Shown in pieces: positions 9,733 through 17,536 of a DNA stretch of 64,000 nucleotides. Both the position numbers and the translations under genes were made by a program. The notes beneath the pieces were generated by a model. The model searched no databases. It saw nothing but the letters and a program-made list of their open reading frames with translations, and was not told where the DNA came from. The stretch's first letter is position 1. Every line of letters begins with the position of its first letter. Origin of the DNA: Blattabacterium cuenoti (GTDB lineage Bacteria > Bacteroidota > Bacteroidia > Flavobacteriales > Blattabacteriaceae); contig NZ_CP059219.1 in NCBI RefSeq assembly GCF_014252395.1, forward strand, positions 172,610 to 236,609. The letters run 5' to 3'.

Positions 9733-10275
9733 ATGGTATTAACTTATTCTTCTAAAGAAATTAAAATAAAAATAAAAAATTTTGAATTATTAGAAGTTTT
9801 TTCTGAAAAAAAAAGATCTTTAAAAGATTTTTTTTCAGAAAAAGCTACTGTAATTATGTTTATTTGTAATCATTGTCCATATGTTAAACATATTAATGTA
9901 GAATTAATTCGTTTGGCTAATGATTTTATTCCAAAAAAAATATCATTTTTAGCTATCAATTCTAATGATTTTAATAATTATCAAGAAGATTCTCCTGAGA
10001 ATATGAGAAAATTAGATTATCCATTTCCTTATTTTTTTGATGAAACACAAGAAGTAGCTAAATATTATGGAGCTAAATGTACTCCTGAATTTTTTATATT
10101 TTCAGGATCTGGAAAATTATGTTATCATGGTCAATTAGATGATTCTAGACCTGAAAATAAAATACCCGTTACAGGATATGATGTAAGAAAAGTATTAAAC
10201 AATATTTTAAAAGGAATAGATATTGTACAAACAACCAAAGTTAGTTATGGATGTAATATTAAATGGAAAATATAA
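9733..10275 (+). CDS. Thioredoxin-fold redoxin family protein
   Basis: 180 residues if started at the ATG 1 base after the previous stop. The frame is open back to a TTG at 9694, but that would overlap the preceding gene and adds only Lys-rich sequence. The redox motif is CNHCPYVKH (CxxC), followed by an AhpC/TSA-like fold (FLAINSNDF, YGAKCTPEFFIF with a cis-Pro loop, YHGQLDD). Probably a cytosolic thiol-disulfide or peroxide-related protein; the substrate is unknown. Its last 17 bases overlap the convergent NrnA-like gene. Confidence 0.85.
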   Translation: MVLTYSSKEIKIKIKNFELLEVFSEKKRSLKDFFSEKATVIMFICNHCPYVKHINVELIRLANDFIPKKISFLAINSNDFNNYQEDSPENMRKLDYPFPYFFDETQEVAKYYGAKCTPEFFIFSGSGKLCYHGQLDDSRPENKIPVTGYDVRKVLNNILKGIDIVQTTKVSYGCNIKWKI

Positions 10276-11266
10276 TATCTTTTTTATAAGAAGGAATAAT
10301 ACTTAAAAAGTATTTAATAGTTTCAGATAAACTTTTTTCTAATATTCCTCCTGCTGCATTTTTATGTCCTCCTCCTCCAAAATGTTTTCTAGCAAATATA
10401 TTTACATCAAAGTTACCTTTTGAACGAAAAGAAATTTTTATGGGAGATTTTTTTGTTTCTTCAAAAAAGAAAACAGAAAATACAATATTCTTAATACCTA
10501 ATCCATAGGTTATAATACCTTCAGAATCTCCTTGTTTATATGAATAAAAATTACTATCCGAATAACTTATACTTGTATAAGCTGTACGATATTTTTTTAT
10601 AATTTTTAATTTTTTCAAAGCTTTAGATAAAAGTTTTAATTTATTTTCATTATATTTTTCTTGTAAATGTCCATAGATTTCATCTATATTAATTCCTTTT
10701 TCTATTAATTTACCGGCAACAAAATGAGTTTCTGAAGTAACAGATGGAAAACGAAAATATCCTGTATCGGTCATTAAACCAACATATAAACATGTAGCTA
10801 TTTTTTTATCTATTTTATCTAAATGATTCATATCAGATATAAATCTAAATACTAAAATACTGGTAGCTGATACTTTTGGATCTGAAAACATAAAATCAAA
10901 ATGAAATGGAAAAGGATGATGATCTATAAGTATTTTTTTTGCTTTTGAATATAAAAAAAAATTTTTAAATTTTTTTATTCTTAATAAATTATTAAAATCT
11001 ATAATAAAAATAAAATCAGAATTTAAAAATTTTTTTTTTATTATAGATTGATTTTTTTCTGAAAAAATAATAATATCTTTAATTCCTGGAAGCCATTTAA
11101 AATATTCAGGATATTCTGTAGGTGATATTAAATCTACATCATGTTTAAGTTTTCTTAAATAAAATAAAAGCGCTAAAGAAGAACCTAAAGCATCTCCATC
11201 TGGATTATTATGTGGTAATAATATAATTTTTTTTTTAATTTTTCCATTAATAATAGAAAATAACAT
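10259..11266 (-). CDS. DHH/DHHA1 phosphoesterase, NrnA-like oligoribonuclease/pAp phosphatase
   Basis: Degrades short RNA oligomers (nanoRNA) and/or pAp, by family analogy. At 335 residues it has the DHH motifs in order: PHNNPDGDALGSS, FIIDFNN, LIDHHPFPF and a downstream TDTGYFRF. The DHHA1 substrate-binding domain ends in FGGGGHKNAAGG. It overlaps the convergent redoxin gene by 17 bases and follows the CCA-adding enzyme gene by 3 bases on the same strand. It is close to NrnA in layout, but I cannot separate the two activities from sequence. Confidence 0.9.
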   Translation of the reverse strand: MLFSIINGKIKKKIILLPHNNPDGDALGSSLALLFYLRKLKHDVDLISPTEYPEYFKWLPGIKDIIIFSEKNQSIIKKKFLNSDFIFIIDFNNLLRIKKFKNFFLYSKAKKILIDHHPFPFHFDFMFSDPKVSATSILVFRFISDMNHLDKIDKKIATCLYVGLMTDTGYFRFPSVTSETHFVAGKLIEKGINIDEIYGHLQEKYNENKLKLLSKALKKLKIIKKYRTAYTSISYSDSNFYSYKQGDSEGIITYGLGIKNIVFSVFFFEETKKSPIKISFRSKGNFDVNIFARKHFGGGGHKNAAGGILEKSLSETIKYFLSIIPSYKKDIIFSI

Positions 11267-11269
11267 AAT

Positions 11270-12688
11270 TTATTTTTTTTTTAATCCTAATTCTTCTCCT
11301 TTTTTTAACATAAAAAAATAAGCAGAATTAAAATTATTAGATATTTTTCCTTCTAAAATAGAATCTTTAATATAATTTTTTATAATTCCTATTTTTTTAC
11401 ATGGATTAACATGAAAAGCCTTCATAATATCATTTCCTGATATAGGAGATTTCCAATTTTGAATACGGTCTTTTTTTTCTAATTTTTTAATTTTTTTCAT
11501 AAGAAAAAAAATGTTTTTTTTATACTGATTTTTTTTTTCTATGTTATTAGTAGTAATATCAGCTATACATAATTTCATTAAATCATTTAAGTCTTCACCA
11601 AGATCAAATAATAATCTACGTATAGCAGAATCACTAGTATCATTTCCTATTAATGCAATAGGTCTATAACTATGTTGAATTATTTTTTTTACATATTTCA
11701 TAGGAATACCTCTTGGTAATTTTAATCGTTTAAATATATTAGGAATCATTTTTGATCCAATAAATTCATGAGCATGAAAAGACCAACCTATTTTTGGAAA
11801 AAATTTTTTAGTATAAGGTTTCCCTATATCATGAAGTAATGCAGCCCATCTTAACCAAAGAGTACTTTTTCTATCTTTACTAATATTATCTATTACTTGC
11901 AAAGTATGATAAAAATTATCCTTGTGTTTATATCCATTTTTTTCTTCTGTTCCTTTTAATAAAATTATTTCCGGTAAAATAATTGATAATAATCCAGATT
12001 TATATAATAAAAACAAACCTATAGATGGTTTTTCAGATAATAAAATTTTATTAAATTCATCTATAATCCTTTCTATAGAAACAATATTTATTCTATTCTT
12101 ATTTTTTTTAATAGATTGAAACGAAGGTTTATCAATAAAAAATTTAAGTTGAGTAGCAAATCGTATAGCTCGCATCATTCGTAGAGGATCATCAGAATAA
12201 GTAATATCGGAATCCAATGGAGTTTTTAATATTTTTTTTTTTAAATCATAAAATCCTCCAAATGGATCTATTAATTCTCCATAATTTACACTATTTAAAC
12301 TAATGGCTAAAGTATTAATAGTAAAATCTCTTCTATTTTGGTCATCTTGTAAGGATCCTAACTCTATAATAGGTTTTCTGCTATAAAAATGATATGATTC
12401 TTTTCTAGATCCAACAAATTCTATCTTTTGATTATTATATTCTAACATAGCTGTTCCAAAACGTTTAAATATTTTTATTTTAGGAACAGGTTTAATATAT
12501 TTAATGACTTCTTTCGCTAAAAGTATACCTTTTCCTATAGTAAGAATATCTAGATCTTCTGATCCTATTTTTCCCAATAAAAAATCTCGTACATAACCTC
12601 CTACTACATAACTATCTTGTTTTATTTTCTTTGCAGATAGGCTTACTATATGAAATATTTTTTTATGAAGAGCATATGATAAATTCAT
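11270..12688 (-). CDS. cca: CCA-adding tRNA nucleotidyltransferase with HD domain
   Basis: Adds or repairs the 3' CCA of tRNAs. The 472 residues begin with the class II polymerase-beta-like head (GGYVRDFLLG, SEDLDILTIG). These are followed by RRDFTINTLA and the neck segment DDPLRMMRAIRFA with the nucleotide-selecting region. A C-terminal HD hydrolase domain has WAALLHDIGKP. It is needed here: the tRNA-Lys at 48460-48532 does not encode CCA. It is probably in one transcript with the downstream NrnA-like gene. Confidence 0.95.
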   Translation of the reverse strand: MNLSYALHKKIFHIVSLSAKKIKQDSYVVGGYVRDFLLGKIGSEDLDILTIGKGILLAKEVIKYIKPVPKIKIFKRFGTAMLEYNNQKIEFVGSRKESYHFYSRKPIIELGSLQDDQNRRDFTINTLAISLNSVNYGELIDPFGGFYDLKKKILKTPLDSDITYSDDPLRMMRAIRFATQLKFFIDKPSFQSIKKNKNRINIVSIERIIDEFNKILLSEKPSIGLFLLYKSGLLSIILPEIILLKGTEEKNGYKHKDNFYHTLQVIDNISKDRKSTLWLRWAALLHDIGKPYTKKFFPKIGWSFHAHEFIGSKMIPNIFKRLKLPRGIPMKYVKKIIQHSYRPIALIGNDTSDSAIRRLLFDLGEDLNDLMKLCIADITTNNIEKKNQYKKNIFFLMKKIKKLEKKDRIQNWKSPISGNDIMKAFHVNPCKKIGIIKNYIKDSILEGKISNNFNSAYFFMLKKGEELGLKKK

Positions 12689-12702
12689 AAAAAATTTATT
12701 TA

Positions 12703-13281
12703 CTATGTACGTAATATTTCAACTTTATTTAAAATAATTTTTATAATAGTTGAACTATTATAAATAGCTTTTTCTTCTCTTCTAAAATTAACTGCATAGT
12801 CAATTTTTCTTAAAATAGAAGGACTAATTTCTAAAAAAGATTTAGGAGTGGAATGTCCAGATAAATTAGCAGAAGTAGAAATAATAGGTCTATCTAACTT
12901 TTGTATTAAACAAGTGCAAAATGGATCTTTAGTTAAACGAATAGCTAATGTTTCTTTTTTACTAAAAAAATGAGATGATATTCTTTTTCTATTTTTGTAT
13001 ATTACAGTAATGGGTTTATTATTTTTTTGAATATTATCAATAATTATTTCTTTAATAAAAGAAGGTATTTTTCCTACTAATTCATATAATCTATCCATAC
13101 TTTCCACTAAAAGAATCATAGATTTAGAAAAATTTCTATTTTTTATTTTATATATTTTTTTTATAGCTTTAATATTAAAAGCATCACATCCAATTCCCCA
13201 AACAGTATCTGTAGGATATAATAAATTTTTTCCTTTTTTTAAAATATCTAAACTTTTTTCTATTTCTTTATAAAAAGACAT
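12703..13281 (-). CDS. tsaC: Threonylcarbamoyl-AMP synthase (TsaC/Sua5 YrdC domain)
   Basis: Makes threonylcarbamoyl-AMP from Thr, bicarbonate and ATP, for t6A37 in ANN-decoding tRNAs. The 192 residues are the YrdC domain alone, without the Sua5 C-terminal extension. It shows LYPTDTVWGIGCDA, the KNRNFSKSM segment, LAIRLTKDPFC and the closing PIISTSANLSG motif. It sits 4 bases behind dapD and 14 bases ahead of cca on the minus strand, so two tRNA-maturation genes are adjacent. Confidence 0.93.
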   Translation of the reverse strand: MSFYKEIEKSLDILKKGKNLLYPTDTVWGIGCDAFNIKAIKKIYKIKNRNFSKSMILLVESMDRLYELVGKIPSFIKEIIIDNIQKNNKPITVIYKNRKRISSHFFSKKETLAIRLTKDPFCTCLIQKLDRPIISTSANLSGHSTPKSFLEISPSILRKIDYAVNFRREEKAIYNSSTIIKIILNKVEILRT

Positions 13282-13285
13282 ATAT

Positions 13286-14107
13286 TTAAATAGATAAATG
13301 ATGTGTTCTTAATGCTTCATTTAAAGAAGTTTTTTTATCAGTACTATCTTTTCTTTTACCTATAATTAAAGCACATGGAACATGATATATTCCTGAATTA
13401 AATTTTTTTGTATAAGATCCAGGTATTACTACAGAATATTTAGGTACACATTTTTTTATTTCTATAGGTTTTTCATTAGTAACATCAATAATTTTAGTAG
13501 AAGCTGTTATTACTACATTTGCTCCTAATACAGCGCTTTTTTCTATATGAACTCCTTCTACCAAAATACATCTAGATCCAATAAAAACATCATTTTCAAT
13601 AATTACTGGATTACCTTGTAAAGGTTCTAAAACTCCTCCAATTCCAACTCCTCCACTTATATGTACACGATTTCCAATTTGAGCACAACTACCTACAGTA
13701 GACCATGTATCTATCATGGTATCTACTCCTATATATGCTCCTATATTTACGTAAGAAGGCATAAGAACTACTCCAGGTGATATATAAGAACCGTAACGAG
13801 CTACAGCAGGTGGAACTACACGAATCCCCTTTTCTTTAAAATTTTTTTTTATAGGTATTCTATCATAAAATTCGAATGGACCAACTTCTATGATATTCAT
13901 TTCTTGAATAGAAAAATACATAATAATAGCTTTTTTTACCCATTCATTTGTTATCCATTTTTCATTCAAAAAATTTGATACTCTAATCAACCCTTGATCT
14001 ATATAATCAATTATCTGTACTATTATATTTTTTATATTTTTATCGGTAGACCATATTACTTTTTTTTTATTCCAAGCTTTTTCTATTTCTAATTTTAATC
14101 TATTCAT
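13286..14107 (-). CDS. dapD: Tetrahydrodipicolinate N-succinyltransferase
   Basis: Succinylates tetrahydrodipicolinate in the DAP branch leading to lysine and peptidoglycan. At 273 residues it is full length. An N-terminal helical part precedes a left-handed beta-helix of hexapeptide repeats (about residues 100-225), with GAYIGVDTMIDTWSTVGSCA, GGVGIGGVLEP and NDVFIGSRC. Retention of this route suits a symbiont that still builds a wall and supplies lysine. A TACTTTTG -7 box lies 31 bases upstream. Confidence 0.96.
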   Translation of the reverse strand: MNRLKLEIEKAWNKKKVIWSTDKNIKNIIVQIIDYIDQGLIRVSNFLNEKWITNEWVKKAIIMYFSIQEMNIIEVGPFEFYDRIPIKKNFKEKGIRVVPPAVARYGSYISPGVVLMPSYVNIGAYIGVDTMIDTWSTVGSCAQIGNRVHISGGVGIGGVLEPLQGNPVIIENDVFIGSRCILVEGVHIEKSAVLGANVVITASTKIIDVTNEKPIEIKKCVPKYSVVIPGSYTKKFNSGIYHVPCALIIGKRKDSTDKKTSLNEALRTHHLSI

Positions 14108-14138
14108 TTTTATAAATACATAAAAAAATTATTAAAAA

Positions 14139-14146
14139 CAAAAGTA
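14139..14146 (-). promoter_or_regulatory. Putative -7 box for dapD
   Basis: The minus strand reads TACTTTTG (TAnnTTTG), 31 bases before the dapD start. It shares the 81-base divergent region with the ruvX promoter at 14173-14180. Confidence 0.45.
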
Positions 14147-14172
14147 GTAAAAATAAAATAAGATAACAAGTA

Positions 14173-14180
14173 TATATTTG
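14173..14180 (+). promoter_or_regulatory. Putative -7 box for ruvX-def
   Basis: TATATTTG, 8 bases before the ruvX ATG. If it is the promoter, the transcript has almost no 5' leader. No clear -33 element was seen. Confidence 0.5.
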
Positions 14181-14188
14181 TTATAATA

Positions 14189-14605
14189 ATGGCAAAAATA
14201 TTAGGAATAGATTATGGTAAAGTAATAACAGGTTTATCAATTACAGATACTAAACAAATATTTGCATTTGGATTAAATGCTCTACCTACCAAAAAATTAA
14301 TGATTTTTTTAGAATCTTTTTTTTATCATGAACATATAGAAAAAATTGTAATAGGATTACCAAAAAAATTAAATAATAAAAAAGAATTTTTAGAAAAAAA
14401 TATTCAGAAATTTATTAAAAAAATTCGTATCAAATATCCTAAAATTATTATAGAAAGAATAGATGAACGTTTTACTTCTAAAATTGCTTTTCAAGCTATG
14501 ATAAAGTTAGGTTTAAAAAAAAAAAAAAGAAAAAAAAAAGAAATTTTAAATCAAATTAGTGCTACACTAATATTGCAATCTTATTTAATAAAAAATAAAA
14601 ATTAA
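14189..14605 (+). CDS. ruvX: Putative pre-16S rRNA nuclease / Holliday junction resolvase-like (YqgF)
   Basis: RNase H-fold protein of the YqgF/RuvX family, 138 residues, which is the normal size. The E. coli protein is implicated in 16S rRNA 5' maturation. Motifs include the first acidic strand LGIDYGKVITGLS, IVIGLPKKLN, and the ERIDERFTS motif with conserved acids. A 14-A tract followed by G and nine more A (14515-14538) encodes a Lys/Arg-rich stretch near the end. def follows after 1 base. Confidence 0.92.
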   Translation: MAKILGIDYGKVITGLSITDTKQIFAFGLNALPTKKLMIFLESFFYHEHIEKIVIGLPKKLNNKKEFLEKNIQKFIKKIRIKYPKIIIERIDERFTSKIAFQAMIKLGLKKKKRKKKEILNQISATLILQSYLIKNKN

Positions 14606-14606
14606 T

Positions 14607-15122
14607 ATGGTGTTACCTATAATACTTTATGGAAATCCCATTTTGAGAAAAAAATGTTTAGATATAGATTTTTTTTCTTGTAGAAAAAAAATAAATCTAT
14701 TAATAACAGATATGTTTGAAACTATACATAAAGAAAAAGGAATAGGATTAGCTGCGCCACAAATAGGAAAAAATATACGACTATTTATAGTTAAAACTCC
14801 TTTTTTTAATGGAAAAAAAATAAAAAATTATAAAGAAGTTTTTATTAATGCAAAAATATTAAAAACTTATGGAAAAGAACAAAAATTTAATGAAGGATGC
14901 CTTAGTATACCTGGAATTATGGGATATGTAAAAAGAAAATCTAATGTGTTGATTGAATATTATAATCGTAATTGGAAAAAAAAAAAAAAAATATTAACAG
15001 GTATATGTGCAAGAGTTATTTTACATGAATACGACCATATTGAAGGAAAACTATTTATAGATTATTTTTCTTCTATGAAAAAAAAATTAATAGATAAAAA
15101 ATTTTTCTTTGAAAAAAATTAA
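14607..15122 (+). CDS. def: Peptide deformylase
   Basis: Removes the formyl group from nascent N-terminal methionine. All three signature motifs are present: GLAAPQIG, EGCLSIPG with the metal-binding Cys, and LHEYDHIEG with the HExxH metal site. A run of 16 A (14976-14991) encodes five lysines between motifs 2 and 3. The reading frame is intact through it, but polymerase slippage there would remove the catalytic HExxH. It is 1 base behind ruvX and converges on rplT. Confidence 0.96.
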   Translation: MVLPIILYGNPILRKKCLDIDFFSCRKKINLLITDMFETIHKEKGIGLAAPQIGKNIRLFIVKTPFFNGKKIKNYKEVFINAKILKTYGKEQKFNEGCLSIPGIMGYVKRKSNVLIEYYNRNWKKKKKILTGICARVILHEYDHIEGKLFIDYFSSMKKKLIDKKFFFEKN

Positions 15123-15146
15123 AAATTACTTATAAAAATTACTTAT
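15121..15146. repeat. 13-bp tandem duplication at the def/rplT junction
   Basis: Two exact copies of AAAAATTACTTAT lie head to tail (15121-15133 and 15134-15146). They span the end of def and the last codons and stop of rplT. It looks like a recent replication-slippage duplication. Confidence 0.7.
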
Positions 15147-15486
15147 AAATATATTTTATTATTTTTTTAAAAACGGATGGATCATTCATAATAATATCAG
15201 AAATAACTTTTCTATTAATTTTAATTTTATTATCATATAATTTTTTTATAAATTCAGAATAAGATTTTCCATACTCTCGTACACCAGCATTAATTCTTTG
15301 TATCCAAAGAGATCTAAAATCTCTTTTCTTTTTTTTTCTTCCTAAAAAAGAATAAAGAAAAGATTTTTCTACAGCATTTTTAGCTACTGTATAAATTTTA
15401 CTTCTTGATCCATAAAAACCTTTTGCTGATTTAAGTATTTTTTTACGTCTTCTTTTAGAAGCAACTGCATTTGTAGATCTTGGCAT
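15139..15486 (-). CDS. rplT: 50S ribosomal protein L20
   Basis: Binds 23S rRNA domain I early in 50S assembly. At 115 residues it is the normal size. It has the basic N-terminal tail MPRSTNAVASKRRRKK and the helical body with RRDFRSLW-like KRDFRSLWIQRINAG. It closes the thrS-infC-rpmI-rplT group. A 13-bp tandem repeat covers its last codons. Confidence 0.98.
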   Translation of the reverse strand: MPRSTNAVASKRRRKKILKSAKGFYGSRSKIYTVAKNAVEKSFLYSFLGRKKKKRDFRSLWIQRINAGVREYGKSYSEFIKKLYDNKIKINRKVISDIIMNDPSVFKKIIKYIYK

Positions 15487-15489
15487 AAT

Positions 15490-15678
15490 TTAAATTTGTT
15501 TTATTATATTTTTTTTATCTGATTTACTTAATATAGAAAATGTAGAAAGATTACGTTTTCTTTTTTTTGATTTTTTAGTTAAAAGATGATTTTTAAATGC
15601 TTTTTTATTTTTTATATATCCATTGGCCGTTTTTTTAAATCTTTTTTTTGATCCAGATTTTGTTTTTAATTTTGGCAT
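15490..15678 (-). CDS. rpmI: 50S ribosomal protein L35
   Basis: Small basic ribosomal protein of 62 residues with the family start [17 protein letters not shown] and the [14 protein letters not shown] segment. It lies 3 bases ahead of rplT and 10 bases behind infC. In several bacteria rpmI-rplT is translationally autoregulated by L20; I saw no specific regulatory fold here. Confidence 0.98.
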   Translation of the reverse strand: MPKLKTKSGSKKRFKKTANGYIKNKKAFKNHLLTKKSKKRKRNLSTFSILSKSDKKNIIKQI

Positions 15679-15688
15679 AGTATAATAG

Positions 15689-16264
15689 TTAAAATTTTTT
15701 TGGAGCTAAAATCATATACATTCTTTTTCCTTCCATAACTGGCATTTGTTCTACTTTTCCATATTCTTCAATTTCTTCTGCAAATTTTAATAATTTTATT
15801 TTACCTTGATCTTTATATACAATTGAACGACCTTTAAAAAAAACAAATACTTTTACTTTATCTCCACGCATTAAAAATTTTTCAGCACTTTTTATTTTAA
15901 CTTTTCCATCATGATCTCCTATTTGTGGTCCAAATCTAATTTCTTTAGTATTTACTTTTACTTGTTTTGCTTTAAATTGTTTTTTCCTTTTTTTTTGTTC
16001 ATACAAAAATTTTTTATAATCTAATATTTTACATACTGGAGGGTCCAATTTAGGATTAATTTCAACTAAATCTAATTCTCTTTTTTTAGCAAATAAAATA
16101 GCTTCTTGTATTGAATAAATACCATTTTCTATGGAAGAATCGCCTACTAAACGAATTTTATGTGAATCAATACTTTGATTGATCCTATGTGCATCTTTTT
16201 TTTGTAGTAATGGACGATAAATCCTCTTTTTCTTATTTCCTCTTGAAAATTTTTTTTTTATAAT
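15689..16264 (-). CDS. infC: Translation initiation factor IF-3 (non-AUG start)
   Basis: IF3 proofreads initiator tRNA and start codon choice on the 30S subunit. Homology extends well upstream of the TTG at 16046-16048. The N-domain reads [14 protein letters not shown], then [20 protein letters not shown], and the C-domain has [14 protein letters not shown] and KVEQMP. No ATG, GTG or TTG occurs in frame between the N-domain and the preceding thrS stop at 16276-16278. Only ATT (16265-16267, 16262-16264) or ATA (16259-16261) remain. I annotate the second ATT (191 residues). AUU is the classic autoregulatory infC start in enterobacteria. Confidence 0.93.
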   Translation of the reverse strand: MIKKKFSRGNKKKRIYRPLLQKKDAHRINQSIDSHKIRLVGDSSIENGIYSIQEAILFAKKRELDLVEINPKLDPPVCKILDYKKFLYEQKKRKKQFKAKQVKVNTKEIRFGPQIGDHDGKVKIKSAEKFLMRGDKVKVFVFFKGRSIVYKDQGKIKLLKFAEEIEEYGKVEQMPVMEGKRMYMILAPKKF

Positions 16265-16275
16265 AATTTTATAGT

Positions 16276-17517
16276 TTAAAAATTTATTTTACTTAAAATA
16301 GTTTCTATACCATTAGAAACAGAAAATGTTCCTATATGTCCTAATCCATGATATCGTAATGAAATTATATCATTTTTTTCCTCTTTTTCTCCTAAAATAA
16401 TCATATAAGGAATTTTATTATCTTCAGAATCCTTAATTTTTTTATTAATATTTTCGTTTCTACCATCAATAAATACACGAATATCGTAATTAAGCATCAA
16501 ATTTAAAATTTTTTTTGCATAAACTATATATTTATCACTTATAGTAAGTATTACTGCTTGATTCGGTACTATCCATAATGGAAGATTACCTTTTGTATGT
16601 TCTATCATAATAGCGATCAAACGTTCCAAAGATCCAAAAGGAGCTCTATGTATCATTACTGGACGATTTTTTTCATTATTTTTATCTTTATAATATAAAT
16701 CAAATCTTTCAGGTAGATTATAATCTACTTGAATTGTTCCTAATTGCCAATTTCTTCCTAAAGAATCTTTTATTAAAAAATCTAATTTTGGACCATAAAA
16801 AGCCGCTTCTCCATAATTAATAGATGCTTCTATTTTTTCTTTTTGTACTGTTTTTAATATAGCTCTTTCCGCTTTTTCCCAATTTTCTTTTGATCCTATA
16901 TAATCATCTATTTTTTTAGGATCTCTAAGAGATATTCTAACTACATATTTAAAAAAACCCAAACAACGAAATACATAAAAAACTAAATCTATTACTTTTT
17001 TCAATTCTTCTAATAATTGATCATAAGTACAAAAAATATGAGCATCATCTTGAGTAAAACACCTTGCTCTAGTCAAACCATTAAGTTCTCCACTCTGTTC
17101 ATAACGATATACTGTTCCAAATTCAGAAAAACGTTTAGGAAGATCTCTATAAGACCATTCTTGAGAACGATAAATTTCACAATGATGAGGACAATTCATT
17201 GGTTTTAAAATAAACTCCTCTTCTTTACGAGGAGTTTTAATAGATTTAAAACTATCTTTTCCATATTTACTCCAATGACCACTTTTTATATATAATTTTT
17301 TATGTCCAATATGTGGAGTAATAACCATTTCATATCCTGATTTTTTTTGAATATTATTTAAAAATTTTTCCAAATTATTTCTAATAATAGTTCCTTTTGG
17401 TAACCATAAAGGTAATCCTGATCCTACTCTTTCAGAAAAAATAAAAAATTTTAATTTTTTACCTATTTTTTTATGATCTCTATCAAAATCTTCTTTAGAA
17501 TGGGATAATTTTTTCAT
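16276..17517 (-). CDS. thrS: Threonyl-tRNA synthetase lacking TGS and editing domains
   Basis: Charges tRNA-Thr. The catalytic and anticodon-binding domains are complete. The three zinc ligands are visible as Cys109 (MNCPHHC), His160 (DDAHIF) and His289 (IHRAPFGS), and motif 2 lies in VYRYEQSGELNG. The protein begins at the RDHKKIGK segment that normally follows about 240 residues of TGS and Ser-editing domains. Only 19 bases separate its start from glpF, so those domains are truly absent (413 versus about 640 residues). It heads the thrS-infC-rpmI-rplT group. Confidence 0.95.
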   Translation of the reverse strand: MKKLSHSKEDFDRDHKKIGKKLKFFIFSERVGSGLPLWLPKGTIIRNNLEKFLNNIQKKSGYEMVITPHIGHKKLYIKSGHWSKYGKDSFKSIKTPRKEEEFILKPMNCPHHCEIYRSQEWSYRDLPKRFSEFGTVYRYEQSGELNGLTRARCFTQDDAHIFCTYDQLLEELKKVIDLVFYVFRCLGFFKYVVRISLRDPKKIDDYIGSKENWEKAERAILKTVQKEKIEASINYGEAAFYGPKLDFLIKDSLGRNWQLGTIQVDYNLPERFDLYYKDKNNEKNRPVMIHRAPFGSLERLIAIMIEHTKGNLPLWIVPNQAVILTISDKYIVYAKKILNLMLNYDIRVFIDGRNENINKKIKDSEDNKIPYMIILGEKEEKNDIISLRYHGLGHIGTFSVSNGIETILSKINF

Positions 17518-17536
17518 AAAAAAAAGTTACAAATTT

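Noticed and set aside
11922-12119. 65-codon plus-strand ORF opposite cca
   Set aside because: Shadow of the CCA-adding enzyme gene; no homology signal or start context.
15689-16048. Short infC starting at the internal TTG
   Set aside because: IF3 N-domain homology continues in frame for about 70 codons upstream; the TTG encodes the conserved Leu/Asn position in LDPPVCKI.
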